Shown piece by piece: positions 8,942 through 18,325 of a DNA stretch of 64,000 bases; position 1 is the stretch's first letter, and each line of letters begins with the position of its first letter. The DNA comes from Arthrobacter sp. StoSoilB5. Its GTDB lineage: Bacteria > Actinomycetota > Actinomycetes > Actinomycetales > Micrococcaceae. A program made the translations under genes and the position numbers. The stretch spans positions 4,278,001-4,342,000 of the forward strand of contig NZ_AP024646.1 of NCBI RefSeq assembly GCF_019977235.1. Reading direction: 5' to 3'. Under the pieces are notes generated by a model. It had not been told where the DNA came from and did not search any database. It worked only from the letters and a program-made list of their open reading frames with translations.

Positions 8942-9547
8942 ATGGCCATCAGCCTCAAGACCACCTCCGGCAAAGTCCTCGTTTCCGTCGCATTGCTCGG
9001 CACCGCAGCCGCCGTCGCCGGCATGGGAACCTACGGCGCGTTCACCTCCTCCACCTCAGCCAGCCAGCAAACCACCGCCGGCACCGTCACCATCGCATTG
9101 GGCACCGGAGCGAACAACACCCTCAACGTCCCGGTGGCAGGACTCCTGCCCGGAGACAAGGTCGAAAAGCTCGTCACCCTGGCCAACACCGGCAACTCGG
9201 ACCTGAACAACGTCACCCTCACCACCTCCGCCGGCGCCACCGCCTCACTGCTCACCACCGACACAACCAACGGCCTGCAGCTGACCATCGAGAACTGCTC
9301 GGTTGCCTGGACCGGCGCTGCAGCCCCCTACACCTGCTCCGGCACCAAGACCACCGTCATGGCCGCCGCCCCGGTAATCACCGCGAACAAAGTCCTGAAC
9401 AACCTGACCGCCCTGACCGCAGCCAAGACCGACTACCTCAAAGTCACCACCGCATTCCCCACCACGGCGAATGACACCTTCCAGGGCGCCACCAGCACCA
9501 TCGCCTTCGCCTTCACCGGCACCCAACGCACCGAAACCACCAGGTAA
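8942..9547 (+). CDS. TasA/CalY (camelysin)-like secreted matrix protein
   Basis: The ATG at 8942 is preceded by GAAAGGA at a suitable distance and gives 201 residues. The N-terminus (KVLVSVALLGTAAAVAGMGTYGAFTSSTSA) is the SipW-cognate type of signal peptide found in TasA, CalY and related proteins. The mature part is Thr/Ala/Asn-rich and predicted beta-sandwich, with LPGDKVEKLVTLANTGNSDLNNVTL typical of the family. Two cysteines (ENCSVAW, YTCSG) could form a disulfide. In Bacillus such proteins form extracellular fibres in biofilms. No SipW-like signal peptidase gene is in the window. Function is inferred from family resemblance only. Confidence 0.75.
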   Translation: MAISLKTTSGKVLVSVALLGTAAAVAGMGTYGAFTSSTSASQQTTAGTVTIALGTGANNTLNVPVAGLLPGDKVEKLVTLANTGNSDLNNVTLTTSAGATASLLTTDTTNGLQLTIENCSVAWTGAAAPYTCSGTKTTVMAAAPVITANKVLNNLTALTAAKTDYLKVTTAFPTTANDTFQGATSTIAFAFTGTQRTETTR

Positions 9548-9715
9548 CACCAGCCCCACAAAAGCCCCACCACCCCGCTTCAAATCACCCAGCTTCAAAA
9601 CAGAGCCCCGCCGGGCCTGGTCGGACGCCCCCTGCCCGATCAGGCCCGCCGGTATGCCCGGCGCGCTGAGAAGTCGTTGAGTTTCCTGACTGGTCTGTGG
9701 CGACTGACCGGTTTC

Positions 9716-9748
9716 CTTCACCTGAGGCTCACGCTCCGTTCACGGCGG
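9716..9748 (+). promoter_or_regulatory. Candidate PHO box (three 11-bp direct repeats)
   Basis: CTTCAC at 9716, GCTCAC at 9727 and GTTCAC at 9738 recur at an exact 11-base period. This is the arrangement of actinobacterial PhoP-binding sites. The last unit ends 17 bases before the phoD start codon, so phosphate-starvation control of phoD is likely. Confidence 0.65.
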
Positions 9749-9765
9749 CCCGAGACAGTGGATCC

Positions 9766-11433
9766 ATGACTGATCTCTCACGCCGCAACCTGGTCAAAAC
9801 ATCCCTCGCCAGCTTGGCCCTCGCGGGCGCTGGAACCGCGGGTGCTGGAACCGTTGGGATCCCGGCCGCATCTGCCGCCCCGGCCAGCATCCCCTTGGTC
9901 CGCAAGCGCCTAACTCTCCCCACTGGCATTGCCACCGGCGATGTCACCACCGATTCCGCTGTCCTCTGGTCACGTGCCTCGGGCCCGGGGCGCCTCACGG
10001 CCCGCCTGCAAGCAGTGGACAGCGCGGGCGAGATCCTCCGGGGACGGTACGGGTTCAGCCGCACCATCCAAGGACCGCTCGCTACCGACGCCAGTGACTT
10101 CACCGCCAAGATCCACGCCAAAGGACTTCCGTCCGGGACCCGCTTCGCGCTTGAACTCAACTTCGAGGACGAGAACGGGCTCGGCGAGGCAGTCAACGGG
10201 ACGTTCAGCACGGCCCCCGGCTCGTCCGGGAACGATCGCCAAGGCGCGCCTGGAGACGGCACGCGGTCGTCAAACCAAAGCTTCGTGTGGACCGGAGACA
10301 CCGCCGGGCAGGGTTGGGGCATCAATGAGGAGATCGGCGGCATGCGCGGCTACAACGCAATGCATGCCACGCGCCCGGACTTCTTCATCCACTCCGGGGA
10401 CACCATCTACGCCGACGGCCCCATCGCCGCCACCGTCACCGAAAAGGACGGCCAGGTGTGGCGGAACATCGTCACCGAGGAAGTGTCCAAGGTTGCTGAG
10501 ACACTCGGCGAATACCGGGGCCGGCACCGTTACAACTCCCTGGACGCCAATATGCGCGCCATGTTCGCCGAGGTCCCCGTGATCGCGCAGTGGGACGACC
10601 ACGAAACGCACAACAACTGGTACCCCGGCCAGATCCTGGACGACGCCCGCTACACCGAAAGCAACGTGAACGTCCTCGCGGCCCGCGGCCGTCAGGCCTG
10701 GCAGGAGAACATGCCAATCGCGGACTCCGCGGCGCTTTGGCGCCCAGGAACGTTCGACGCCGGCCAGTACCAACCTGCGCGCATCTACCGGAAAATTTCG
10801 CGCGGCCCGCAGTTGGAGATCTTCTGCCTGGACATGAGGACGTTCAAGTCCCCCAACACGGACGGCAAAGAACCCTACTCCACGAACATCCTGGGCCAGG
10901 AGCAGGTGGACTGGCTGATCAAGGAAGTACGCCAATCCAAGGCGACATGGAAGGTGATTGCCGCGGACCTCCCGCTGGGAATCATCGTGCCGGATGGGCC
11001 GGTGAACCAGGAGAGTCTCTCCAACCGGGACAACGGCGCTCCCTTGGGACGGGAACTGGAAATCGCTGGGGTACTGAGTGCTTTCAAGCGGGACGGCGTC
11101 AAGAACACTGTATGGCTCACCGCCGATGTGCACTACTGCGCAGCCCATCACTACTCCCCCGAACGTGCAGCGTTCACCGACTTCGATCCCTTCTGGGAGT
11201 TCGTGGCCGGCCCCATCAACGCTGGCTCGTTTGGTCCCAACGCCATGGATGGAACGTTTGGGCCCGAAGTGGTGTTCAGCAAGGCCGGGCGTTTCGCGGG
11301 CGAGTCACCGCGGGACGGCGAGAACCAATATTTCGGACATGTGGACCTTGCCCCGGACGGCACGTTCACGGCAAGCCTCCGCAATGCCAATGGTGCTGTG
11401 CTGTTCTCGAAAACCCTCACCCCGGAGCGCTGA
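9766..11433 (+). CDS. phoD: Alkaline phosphatase D (PhoD family), Tat-exported
   Basis: The ATG at 9766 gives 555 residues and keeps an intact twin-arginine signal (LSRRNLVKTSLASLALAGAGTAG, residues 3-26, then an Ala-rich cleavage region). PhoD segments follow: an N-terminal beta domain (PTGIATGDVTTDSAVLWSRA), FVWTGDTAGQGWGIN, FFIHSGDTIYADGPI, AQWDDHETHNNW and WLTADVHYCAAHHY, which supply metal ligands. It hydrolyses phosphomono- and diesters outside the cell after folded export. An in-frame start 69 bases further upstream would put the PHO box inside the gene and is rejected. No Shine-Dalgarno is visible; with GACAGT at 9754 as -10 the message would start at or next to the ATG, suggesting a leaderless mRNA. 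Confidence 0.93.
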   Translation: MTDLSRRNLVKTSLASLALAGAGTAGAGTVGIPAASAAPASIPLVRKRLTLPTGIATGDVTTDSAVLWSRASGPGRLTARLQAVDSAGEILRGRYGFSRTIQGPLATDASDFTAKIHAKGLPSGTRFALELNFEDENGLGEAVNGTFSTAPGSSGNDRQGAPGDGTRSSNQSFVWTGDTAGQGWGINEEIGGMRGYNAMHATRPDFFIHSGDTIYADGPIAATVTEKDGQVWRNIVTEEVSKVAETLGEYRGRHRYNSLDANMRAMFAEVPVIAQWDDHETHNNWYPGQILDDARYTESNVNVLAARGRQAWQENMPIADSAALWRPGTFDAGQYQPARIYRKISRGPQLEIFCLDMRTFKSPNTDGKEPYSTNILGQEQVDWLIKEVRQSKATWKVIAADLPLGIIVPDGPVNQESLSNRDNGAPLGRELEIAGVLSAFKRDGVKNTVWLTADVHYCAAHHYSPERAAFTDFDPFWEFVAGPINAGSFGPNAMDGTFGPEVVFSKAGRFAGESPRDGENQYFGHVDLAPDGTFTASLRNANGAVLFSKTLTPER

Positions 11434-11436
11434 CCC

Positions 11437-11451
11437 AACTGCGTCGCAGTT
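11437..11451. other. Perfect 15-bp palindrome after phoD
   Basis: AACTGCG-T-CGCAGTT lies 4 bases after the phoD stop. A second dyad (GTTTT...AAAAC) follows at 11458-11475. Together they may end phoD transcription, but no T-run is present. Confidence 0.35.
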
Positions 11452-11628
11452 AATGCCGTTTTGGACGCTCAAAACGCGCTTAACTGCTACTTAGATGGGG
11501 GTTTCACAGGACGTCACCTTTGTGTGTTGCCGGTCACTTAAGCGCGCTTTCGGCGTATGCTCTCCTCAGCGCAAAGGCAAGATGCGTTGTTCGCTTTTGG
11601 TGGGGCCACTTTCGAAGGCAGGGGTTCA

Positions 11629-14600
11629 GTGGCAGGAGTGAAGCACGAGGTTTTTCCGGTGCGCGCGTGGTCGCGGCAGGGCATGCCGCTTTTCCTTTTC
11701 GCAGTGGGACTGTGCGCGGTACTTTTGGCCGCCGGGCTCGGCAGCGGCATCGGCACACCCACAGCACAGCTCGCAGGTGATCTAGCGATCCTCGCCGCCG
11801 CAGTCACTGCGCTGGTGACACACACCAGCGCAGCTTTGCGGGGCCACGGCAACACAAAGGCCCGATGGTTTGTGGTGGCCGGGTTGGCCCTTTGGACCTG
11901 TGGGCAGGCCCTCTGGACCTTCAACGGCGTGGTGCTGGATCACGCATACCCATTCCCATCAGCTTCCGACATCGGATTCGTCTGCTATGCCGTGCCTGTG
12001 GCGGCCGGACTCGTGCTGCTTTCAAGGGACGGCAGCGTCCGCATGTCAGTCCTCCGTACTGTCCTGGATGTGGGGACAGTGGCCAGCGCGGTTCTTTTCA
12101 TTGCGTGGGGCGCAGTCCTCGGGCCAGTGATCGCGGCAGGCAACACTGACACCCTTGCCTTCCTGACCACGCTGGCCTACCCGTTCGTGGACGTGGTGAT
12201 GCTCTCCCTGGTGATCGTCCTGACCATGCGGGCTGCCCGGGGGCGGCGCCTGCCCTGGCTGTGCCTTGGCCTCGGCTTCCTGGTACTCGCTTTGACTGAC
12301 CTTACCTACGTTCGGCTCACTACCGAAGGCATCACAGGTGTGACCGGGTCCCCCTTGGCCTTGGGCTGGGTAGCAGCTTTTCTTCTGGTCGGACTGAGCC
12401 CTCTGGCGCCGGAGGCCAGCAGCAGCAAGAAGGACGGACGTACATATGCTGCGGCGTTGGAACTCCTCCCGTATGTTCCCGTTTTCGCCGCAGTCCTTTT
12501 CAACCGGAGTCGCGCCATCAACTTAGGAGACCCGATCCTGCTGGTCACGGGTCTCCTGGTCTTGGTGTTCGTCATCGTGCGGCAGGTGCTGATCGTCGTC
12601 GAGAATGTGTCGCTCACGAGGGACCTCGAGTCCAAAGTGGCGGCCCGCACGGCCGAGCTTGAGGGCCTGGGAGCGATCGTGAACTCCTCCGGTGACGCCA
12701 TCATTGGCAAAACACCTGAGGGCGAGATACTCAGTTGGAACCCGGGGGCGGAGCGCATTTTCGGCTACACGGCGGCGGAGGCCATAGGCAGGAACAGTGA
12801 CTTCTTTATCCCCGAGGAATTCCGGCAGGCTGAACACGAGGCCCTCCAAACAACCGCTGATAGCGGTGCCGTTCAGAACTTTGAGAGCCTCCGCCGACGC
12901 GGAGACGGCACCACCATTCCGGTCTCCGTAACTCTTTCACCCGTTCGCAATGAATCGGGTATCTGGGGCGTGGCTACGATTTCCCGCGACATCACGGAAC
13001 GCAAAGCTGCAGAAGCCGAACTCCTGGCGGCCCGGGAGGCCGCGCTGGAATCGAGCAGGCTCAAGTCGGAGTTCCTGGCCACGATGAGCCACGAGATCAG
13101 GACCCCTCTGAACGCCGTGATCGGCCTGACGTCGCTCATGCTGGACACGCGCCTGAACGAGGTCCAACGGCAATACGCCCAAGGAGTCAAGGGGGCCGGC
13201 GAGGTTCTCCTGACGCTGATCAACGACATCCTGGATTTCTCCAAGCTGGAAGCCGGGAAGGTGGACCTGGACATCACGGCTTTCGATCCACGCGCACTGG
13301 TTGAAGAGGTTGCCGGGCTGGTTGCCGAGCAAGCCCAAAGCAAGGAACTTGAGCTGATCTCCTACTGCCATCCGAATGTTCCAGAACGGCTCATGGGTGA
13401 CTCCGGACGGATTCGGCAGATCCTGCTGAACCTGTCATCCAACGCGGTCAAGTTCACCCCATCCGGCGAGGTGGAGATCCAGGTTTCAGTGGTCAGCCAG
13501 GATTCGAATAAAGCCTCCCTGCGGTTTGAAGTCCGCGACACGGGAATCGGCATCAGCGCCGAAGACCACCACCGATTGTTCGAATCCTTTGCCCAGGCAG
13601 ACGCTTCCACCACCCGCCGTTACGGCGGCACAGGCCTCGGCCTGGCCATCTCGCGGCGCCTGACCCAAGTCATGGGCGGCGAAATCGGTCTCGACAGCGA
13701 AATGGGCGTGGGCAGCAAATTCTGGTTTGTACTGGAACTTCCTGTCGGCCCTCCAGCCACGGACACGGGAATCCTGCCTGCCTCGCTCGCGGGCCGGAAA
13801 GTCCTGGTGGTGGACGACAACGCCACCAACCGCTTGGTGCTGGAGACGCAGCTTGCCAGCTGGGGAATGCTGCCGGTGGCAGTCGCAGATGCGCGCAGCG
13901 CCATGGACGAATACCGTTTGGCCGCTTCGAACCACCACCCCTATGACATCGCCGTGGTGGACATGTGTATGCCCGATATCGACGGCCTGGAATTGGCCCG
14001 CCAAATCAAGGAAGAGAGCAACGGCTCGGGCGGCCCGGGGATCATTCTCCTGACCTCCACCATGCAGGTGGACAAGGCCGATCTCACCACCGCAGGAATC
14101 CGCGAGTACCTCACCAAACCCGTGCGGAGCTCCGAGTTCTACAACCGGCTCCTGCGGCTCGTGGCAACGACAACGATGGGTAAGGTAGCGCCCCTTGGAA
14201 CCCAGCCCGAGCTGCCGTCCCGGGACCCGGAACTCCGGCTGGGCAAGCTTCTGGTGGCTGAAGACAATGAAGTCAACCAGCTGGTGGCCCGCGGGATGGC
14301 GAACAGGCTCGGCTACGAAGTAGACATCGTCGACGACGGAGCCCAAGCCGTTGCGGCGACACTCACCGGAAACTATGCTGCCGTTCTTATGGACTGCCAC
14401 ATGCCTGTCATGGATGGCTTTGAGGCGACAAAAACCATTCGGTCCCGTGACTCCAAAACCGTGAGGATCCCGATCATTGCCATGACGGCCGGGGCCCTGA
14501 ACGAGGACCGCGAGCGCTGTTTCGCGGCTGGCATGGACGATTACATCAGCAAGCCAGTGGATTTGGACAAGCTCCGGGACATCCTGGCCAGGTGGGTGCC

Positions 14601-15060
14601 TCAGGAGCAGCTGACGGAAGCACCGCCGTCGAACGTTGTTGTGGACGCTGCACGGCCCGACGACGCCAACCCTGCGGAATCCGACGACGTTGGCGCCACC
14701 GTCCTCGATGAGGACCGGCTGCAGATCCTGCGCGAACTTGGACCGGCGGACGGTTTGGGCCTGCTGCCTGACGCAATCAAGGCGTTTAGGGAGGAAGCCC
14801 AGCGCGCTCAGGAGAAGCTGCGCTCGGCTTTGGAGAGCGGGCAGCCCAACGCGGTGGAGGCCGCCGCCCACAAACTTGCCGGCGCCGCAGCCAACATCGG
14901 CGCGACAGGTGCCGCAGCCCTGGCCAAGGACTTGGAACGGCTCGGACGTGAGGCTGGTCCTGGTGTTGCAGCGCACGGAACGCAATTACTCGAACAACTA
15001 AATTCGGAACTCGCACGGGTGGATGGGGCACTTGAGCGCACATTATTGGGAGCCCCATGA
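11629..15060 (+). CDS. Hybrid sensor histidine kinase (membrane sensor-PAS-HisKA-HATPase-REC-REC-HPt)
   Basis: The GTG at 11629 has AGGGG five bases upstream and gives 1143 residues; an ATG at 11557 would add 24 residues but has no ribosome site. An N-terminal membrane sensor region with about eight helices spans residues ~20-330. A PAS domain is at ~345-450. HisKA has HEIRTPLN at ~487, and the ATPase domain has DTGIGIS and GGTGLGLAISRRL. A first receiver (VVDD...VVDMCMPD) starts at ~723, a second (VAEDN...LMDCHMPVMDG) at ~873, and an HPt domain has HKLAGA at ~1080. All phosphorelay residues are present. It overlaps the next gene by ATGA, so it probably signals to that diguanylate cyclase. 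The stimulus is unknown. Confidence 0.93.
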   Translation: MAGVKHEVFPVRAWSRQGMPLFLFAVGLCAVLLAAGLGSGIGTPTAQLAGDLAILAAAVTALVTHTSAALRGHGNTKARWFVVAGLALWTCGQALWTFNGVVLDHAYPFPSASDIGFVCYAVPVAAGLVLLSRDGSVRMSVLRTVLDVGTVASAVLFIAWGAVLGPVIAAGNTDTLAFLTTLAYPFVDVVMLSLVIVLTMRAARGRRLPWLCLGLGFLVLALTDLTYVRLTTEGITGVTGSPLALGWVAAFLLVGLSPLAPEASSSKKDGRTYAAALELLPYVPVFAAVLFNRSRAINLGDPILLVTGLLVLVFVIVRQVLIVVENVSLTRDLESKVAARTAELEGLGAIVNSSGDAIIGKTPEGEILSWNPGAERIFGYTAAEAIGRNSDFFIPEEFRQAEHEALQTTADSGAVQNFESLRRRGDGTTIPVSVTLSPVRNESGIWGVATISRDITERKAAEAELLAAREAALESSRLKSEFLATMSHEIRTPLNAVIGLTSLMLDTRLNEVQRQYAQGVKGAGEVLLTLINDILDFSKLEAGKVDLDITAFDPRALVEEVAGLVAEQAQSKELELISYCHPNVPERLMGDSGRIRQILLNLSSNAVKFTPSGEVEIQVSVVSQDSNKASLRFEVRDTGIGISAEDHHRLFESFAQADASTTRRYGGTGLGLAISRRLTQVMGGEIGLDSEMGVGSKFWFVLELPVGPPATDTGILPASLAGRKVLVVDDNATNRLVLETQLASWGMLPVAVADARSAMDEYRLAASNHHPYDIAVVDMCMPDIDGLELARQIKEESNGSGGPGIILLTSTMQVDKADLTTAGIREYLTKPVRSSEFYNRLLRLVATTTMGKVAPLGTQPELPSRDPELRLGKLLVAEDNEVNQLVARGMANRLGYEVDIVDDGAQAVAATLTGNYAAVLMDCHMPVMDGFEATKTIRSRDSKTVRIPIIAMTAGALNEDRERCFAAGMDDYISKPVDLDKLRDILARWVPQEQLTEAPPSNVVVDAARPDDANPAESDDVGATVLDEDRLQILRELGPADGLGLLPDAIKAFREEAQRAQEKLRSALESGQPNAVEAAAHKLAGAAANIGATGAAALAKDLERLGREAGPGVAAHGTQLLEQLNSELARVDGALERTLLGAP

Positions 15061-15986
15061 AAGTACTCATCGCCGACGACGACCAGATCTCCCGGATGAT
15101 CACCAAGGCCGCCGTGGAGCAGTCCGGTCATGACTGCATCGTGGCAGTGGACGGCGACTCGGCCTGGGACCTTTACCAGGCACATGCGCCAGCGGCCGTG
15201 GTGACGGACCTGATGATGCCGGGCCTGAACGGCTTGGATCTTTGCCGGGCAATCCGCGAGCGCGAGGAGGACACCTACACCTACGTAATCCTGGTGACGT
15301 CCCACGGTTCGCGAAAAGATGTCCTGGCAGGCATGGAGGCCGGCGCGGACGATTACGTTACCAAACCGCTGGACCCCTTCAACCTGCACATCCGCCTGCT
15401 GGCCGCGCAACGCATCACCTCGCTGCACGCAGACCTCGCCAAGTATCGTACGGCGCTGACAAAACAGGCCCGCACGGATCCCCTGACCAAGCTGCACAAC
15501 AGACTCAAGCTGACGGAAGACCTGGGCCAACTGCACAGCAGAAGCGACCGCTACTCGCGGGATTACTGTCTGGCGATGGTGGATGTGGACAACTTCAAGC
15601 GCTACAACGATATTTACGGCCACCAGGCAGGAGACGCCGCCCTGGTGGCCATCGCCTCGACCCTCGCTGCCGAGGTCCGCCAGTCCGACGGCGTGTACCG
15701 GTTCGGCGGCGAGGAGTTCCTGCTGGTCCTTCGGGAGCAGACGGCGGCTGGCGCGGAAGTTGTGATGGAGCGGGTTCGGGCGGCTGTGCATGCGCTCCAG
15801 ATCGAGCACTCCGGCGACCCCGATGGCATACTCACCATCAGCGCGGGCGTGTCAGCGTTCGCTGATGGGCACCGCGCGGGGACCGAGCAGTTGCTGCGGG
15901 AAGCCGACATGGCCCTGTACGCGGCAAAGGCCTCGGGAAGGAACCGGGTGACGCTGGCCAGCACGCTTTCGCAGGGCGTGGACTGA
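15057..15986 (+). CDS. Response regulator diguanylate cyclase (REC-GGDEF)
   Basis: The 309-residue protein has an intact receiver (IADDD at 4-8, phosphoacceptor in VVTDLMMPG near 49, YVTKPLD Lys near 102). A GGDEF domain from ~135 has FGGEEFLLVL, the active A-site. RQSD five residues before GGEEF is an I-site for product inhibition. It makes c-di-GMP when phosphorylated. The ATGA overlap with the hybrid kinase implies coupled translation and a cognate pair. Confidence 0.95.
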   Translation: MKVLIADDDQISRMITKAAVEQSGHDCIVAVDGDSAWDLYQAHAPAAVVTDLMMPGLNGLDLCRAIREREEDTYTYVILVTSHGSRKDVLAGMEAGADDYVTKPLDPFNLHIRLLAAQRITSLHADLAKYRTALTKQARTDPLTKLHNRLKLTEDLGQLHSRSDRYSRDYCLAMVDVDNFKRYNDIYGHQAGDAALVAIASTLAAEVRQSDGVYRFGGEEFLLVLREQTAAGAEVVMERVRAAVHALQIEHSGDPDGILTISAGVSAFADGHRAGTEQLLREADMALYAAKASGRNRVTLASTLSQGVD

Positions 15987-16049
15987 GCGTCTGGGCGCTC
16001 TGAGCGAAATCACTGGTTCCGTGTCAGAGGCCGTCTATAGAGTTGCCAT

Positions 16050-18275
16050 ATGAGCCACACCTCCTCCGCGCCTGTTGCTGCCCCTGCCAACGGTTCAGCG
16101 CCCCAGCCGCCTGTTGCCAAACGTGTCCCCAGCCGCCGCGAACACCACGGCGACGTCTTCGTGGACAACTACGAATGGCTCCGGGACAAAGAATCCGCGG
16201 AGGTAGTGGACCACCTCAAGGCAGAGAACGCCTACCAGGAGGCTGTGACCGCCCATCAGGAACCGCTCCGGGAAGCAATCTTCCAGGAGATCAAGGGCCG
16301 CACCCAGGAAACTGACCTGTCCGTACCCAGCCGGAAGGATGGCTGGTGGTATTACAGCCGTTCGGTGGAGGGCAAGGAATACAGCATCCATTGCCGCGTC
16401 GTGGCCGGAAACACAGGTGACCCCGTAGCTGACTGGACTCCGCCATCCGTTGAGCCGGGTGTGGAGATCCCAGGTGAGCAGGTGCTCCTGGATGGAAACG
16501 TGGAAGCCGAGGGCCAGCCGTTCTTCAGCATCGGTGGCGCTGCCGTGACAATCGACGGCAACCTTTACGCATACGCCGTGGACAATTCCGGCGATGAACG
16601 CTTCACGCTGCGCATCAAAGACCTCCGGACGGGCGAACTCCTGCCGGACGTCATCGAGAACATCTTCTACGGCGTGGCCTTCTCCCCCGACGGCACGCGC
16701 CTTTTCTACACCGTGGTGGATGATTCCTGGCGCCCCTACCAGGTCAAGGCACACGTTTTAGGCTCGCCGGTCGCCGAGGACGAGGTTCTTTACCAGGAGG
16801 ACGACGTCGCCATGTGGTTGGGCTTCGATCTCGCCTCCGACCGCCGGCACCTTGTGCTCAGCATCGGTTGCTCCGAGTTCAGCGAGACCAGGCTTCTCCG
16901 CTTTGACGATTACGACGCCGGGCTCACCACGGTCATTCCACGTGAAGAACACATTCTTTACGAGGCCGAGCCCTTCCTCCTGGATGGCAGGGAAACCCTT
17001 CTCCTGACACACAACAAGGACGCCATCAACTCGATGGTGAGCCTGGTTGATCCCTCCGAGCTCACCAAGCCGCTGGCCGAGCAGGACTGGCGGACCGTCG
17101 TCGAGCATTCTGACGACGTCCGCGTCAACGGCGCGGGCGTCACTTCCACGCACATGGTGCTGTCCATCCGGAAGGACACCATCGAGCGCGTTCAGGTGCT
17201 GCCGCTCGCAGGCCTGGGCACGCCAGGGCAGGAACCGCCAGTGGAGCCCGCCTTCGAAGACGAGCTCTACACCGCGGGCGTTTCCGGCTCGGACTATGAG
17301 GCTCCCGTGATCCGTATGCGCTACACCTCCTACTTCACGCCCTCGCGCGTTTACGACTTCGTTCTGCCCACTGCCGGGCTACCAGCGGGCCAGCTGTTGC
17401 TGCGTAAGGAAAGCCCGGTCCTGGGCGGTTACTCCCCGCAGGATTATGTAGCCACCCGCGAGTGGGCAACCGCCGACGACGGCACGCGGATTCCGCTGTC
17501 TGTGCTGCACCACGCCTCGGTACAGCAGGACGGCACCGCCGCTGGCTTGGTCTACGGGTACGGCTCGTACGAGATGAGCATGGACCCGGGCTTCGGCGTT
17601 GCGCGACTATCGCTGCTGGACCGCGGGATCGTCATGGTTATTGCCCACATCCGAGGGGGCGGCGAGCTGGGGCGCCACTGGTACGAGGATGGGAAGAAAC
17701 TCACCAAGAAGAACACCTTCACGGACTTCATCGCGGCCACCGACTGGCTGGCAGGCTCAGGCTGGGTGGACCCTTCCCGGATTGCCGCCATGGGTGGTTC
17801 CGCTGGCGGGCTGCTCATGGGTGCCATCGCCAACATGGCCCCGGAAAAGTACGCGGCCGTGGTGGCGCAGGTGCCCTTCGTGGATCCGCTGACCAGCATT
17901 TTGGACCCCGAGCTTCCCCTGTCCGCCCTGGAATGGGAGGAATGGGGCAACCCGATCACCGATCCCGAAGCCTACGCGTATATGAAGTCCTACACTCCCT
18001 ATGAGAATGTGCGGGACGTGGCCTATCCCAAGATCGCCGCCGTAACGTCCTTCAACGACACCCGTGTGCTGTACGTGGAGCCGGCCAAGTGGGTGCAGGC
18101 ACTGCGTTCCGTATCCACCGGCACGGAGCCGATCGTCATGAAGATCGAGATGGATGGCGGCCACGGCGGGGCGTCCGGCCGGTACGTGCAGTGGCGCGAG
18201 CGGGCCTGGGACTACGCCTTTGTTGCCGACTCACTGGGCGCCACGGAACTTCTTCCGGGAGCCGGGCTGAAGTAG
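16050..18275 (+). CDS. ptrB: Prolyl oligopeptidase family S9A (oligopeptidase B-like)
   Basis: The 741-residue protein has an N-terminal beta-propeller (residues ~80-440, starting after RREHHGDVFVDNYEWLRDKES) and an alpha/beta-hydrolase domain. The nucleophile motif is GGSAGGLLMG (Ser at ~583), with the Asp in FNDTRVLYVEP and the His in DGGHGGASGR. Oligopeptidase B cleaves short peptides after Lys/Arg in the cytoplasm. No signal peptide is visible. Family S9A is certain, basic-residue specificity is inferred. It stands alone between the diguanylate cyclase and the TetR gene. Confidence 0.9.
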   Translation: MSHTSSAPVAAPANGSAPQPPVAKRVPSRREHHGDVFVDNYEWLRDKESAEVVDHLKAENAYQEAVTAHQEPLREAIFQEIKGRTQETDLSVPSRKDGWWYYSRSVEGKEYSIHCRVVAGNTGDPVADWTPPSVEPGVEIPGEQVLLDGNVEAEGQPFFSIGGAAVTIDGNLYAYAVDNSGDERFTLRIKDLRTGELLPDVIENIFYGVAFSPDGTRLFYTVVDDSWRPYQVKAHVLGSPVAEDEVLYQEDDVAMWLGFDLASDRRHLVLSIGCSEFSETRLLRFDDYDAGLTTVIPREEHILYEAEPFLLDGRETLLLTHNKDAINSMVSLVDPSELTKPLAEQDWRTVVEHSDDVRVNGAGVTSTHMVLSIRKDTIERVQVLPLAGLGTPGQEPPVEPAFEDELYTAGVSGSDYEAPVIRMRYTSYFTPSRVYDFVLPTAGLPAGQLLLRKESPVLGGYSPQDYVATREWATADDGTRIPLSVLHHASVQQDGTAAGLVYGYGSYEMSMDPGFGVARLSLLDRGIVMVIAHIRGGGELGRHWYEDGKKLTKKNTFTDFIAATDWLAGSGWVDPSRIAAMGGSAGGLLMGAIANMAPEKYAAVVAQVPFVDPLTSILDPELPLSALEWEEWGNPITDPEAYAYMKSYTPYENVRDVAYPKIAAVTSFNDTRVLYVEPAKWVQALRSVSTGTEPIVMKIEMDGGHGGASGRYVQWRERAWDYAFVADSLGATELLPGAGLK

Positions 18276-18325
18276 TCGCATTAGGTGCGGACAATCTCCC
18301 CGCGTTGGCAGGGCGCGCCCCCGGG

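Noticed and set aside
10270..11151. Antisense frame within phoD
   Set aside because: The phoD metal-site motifs fix the coding strand; no independent evidence for the reverse frame.
13486..14985. Long antisense frame (499 codons) opposite the hybrid kinase
   Set aside because: It mirrors the kinase coding sequence, has no domain signature or ribosome site, and arises from high-GC codon bias.
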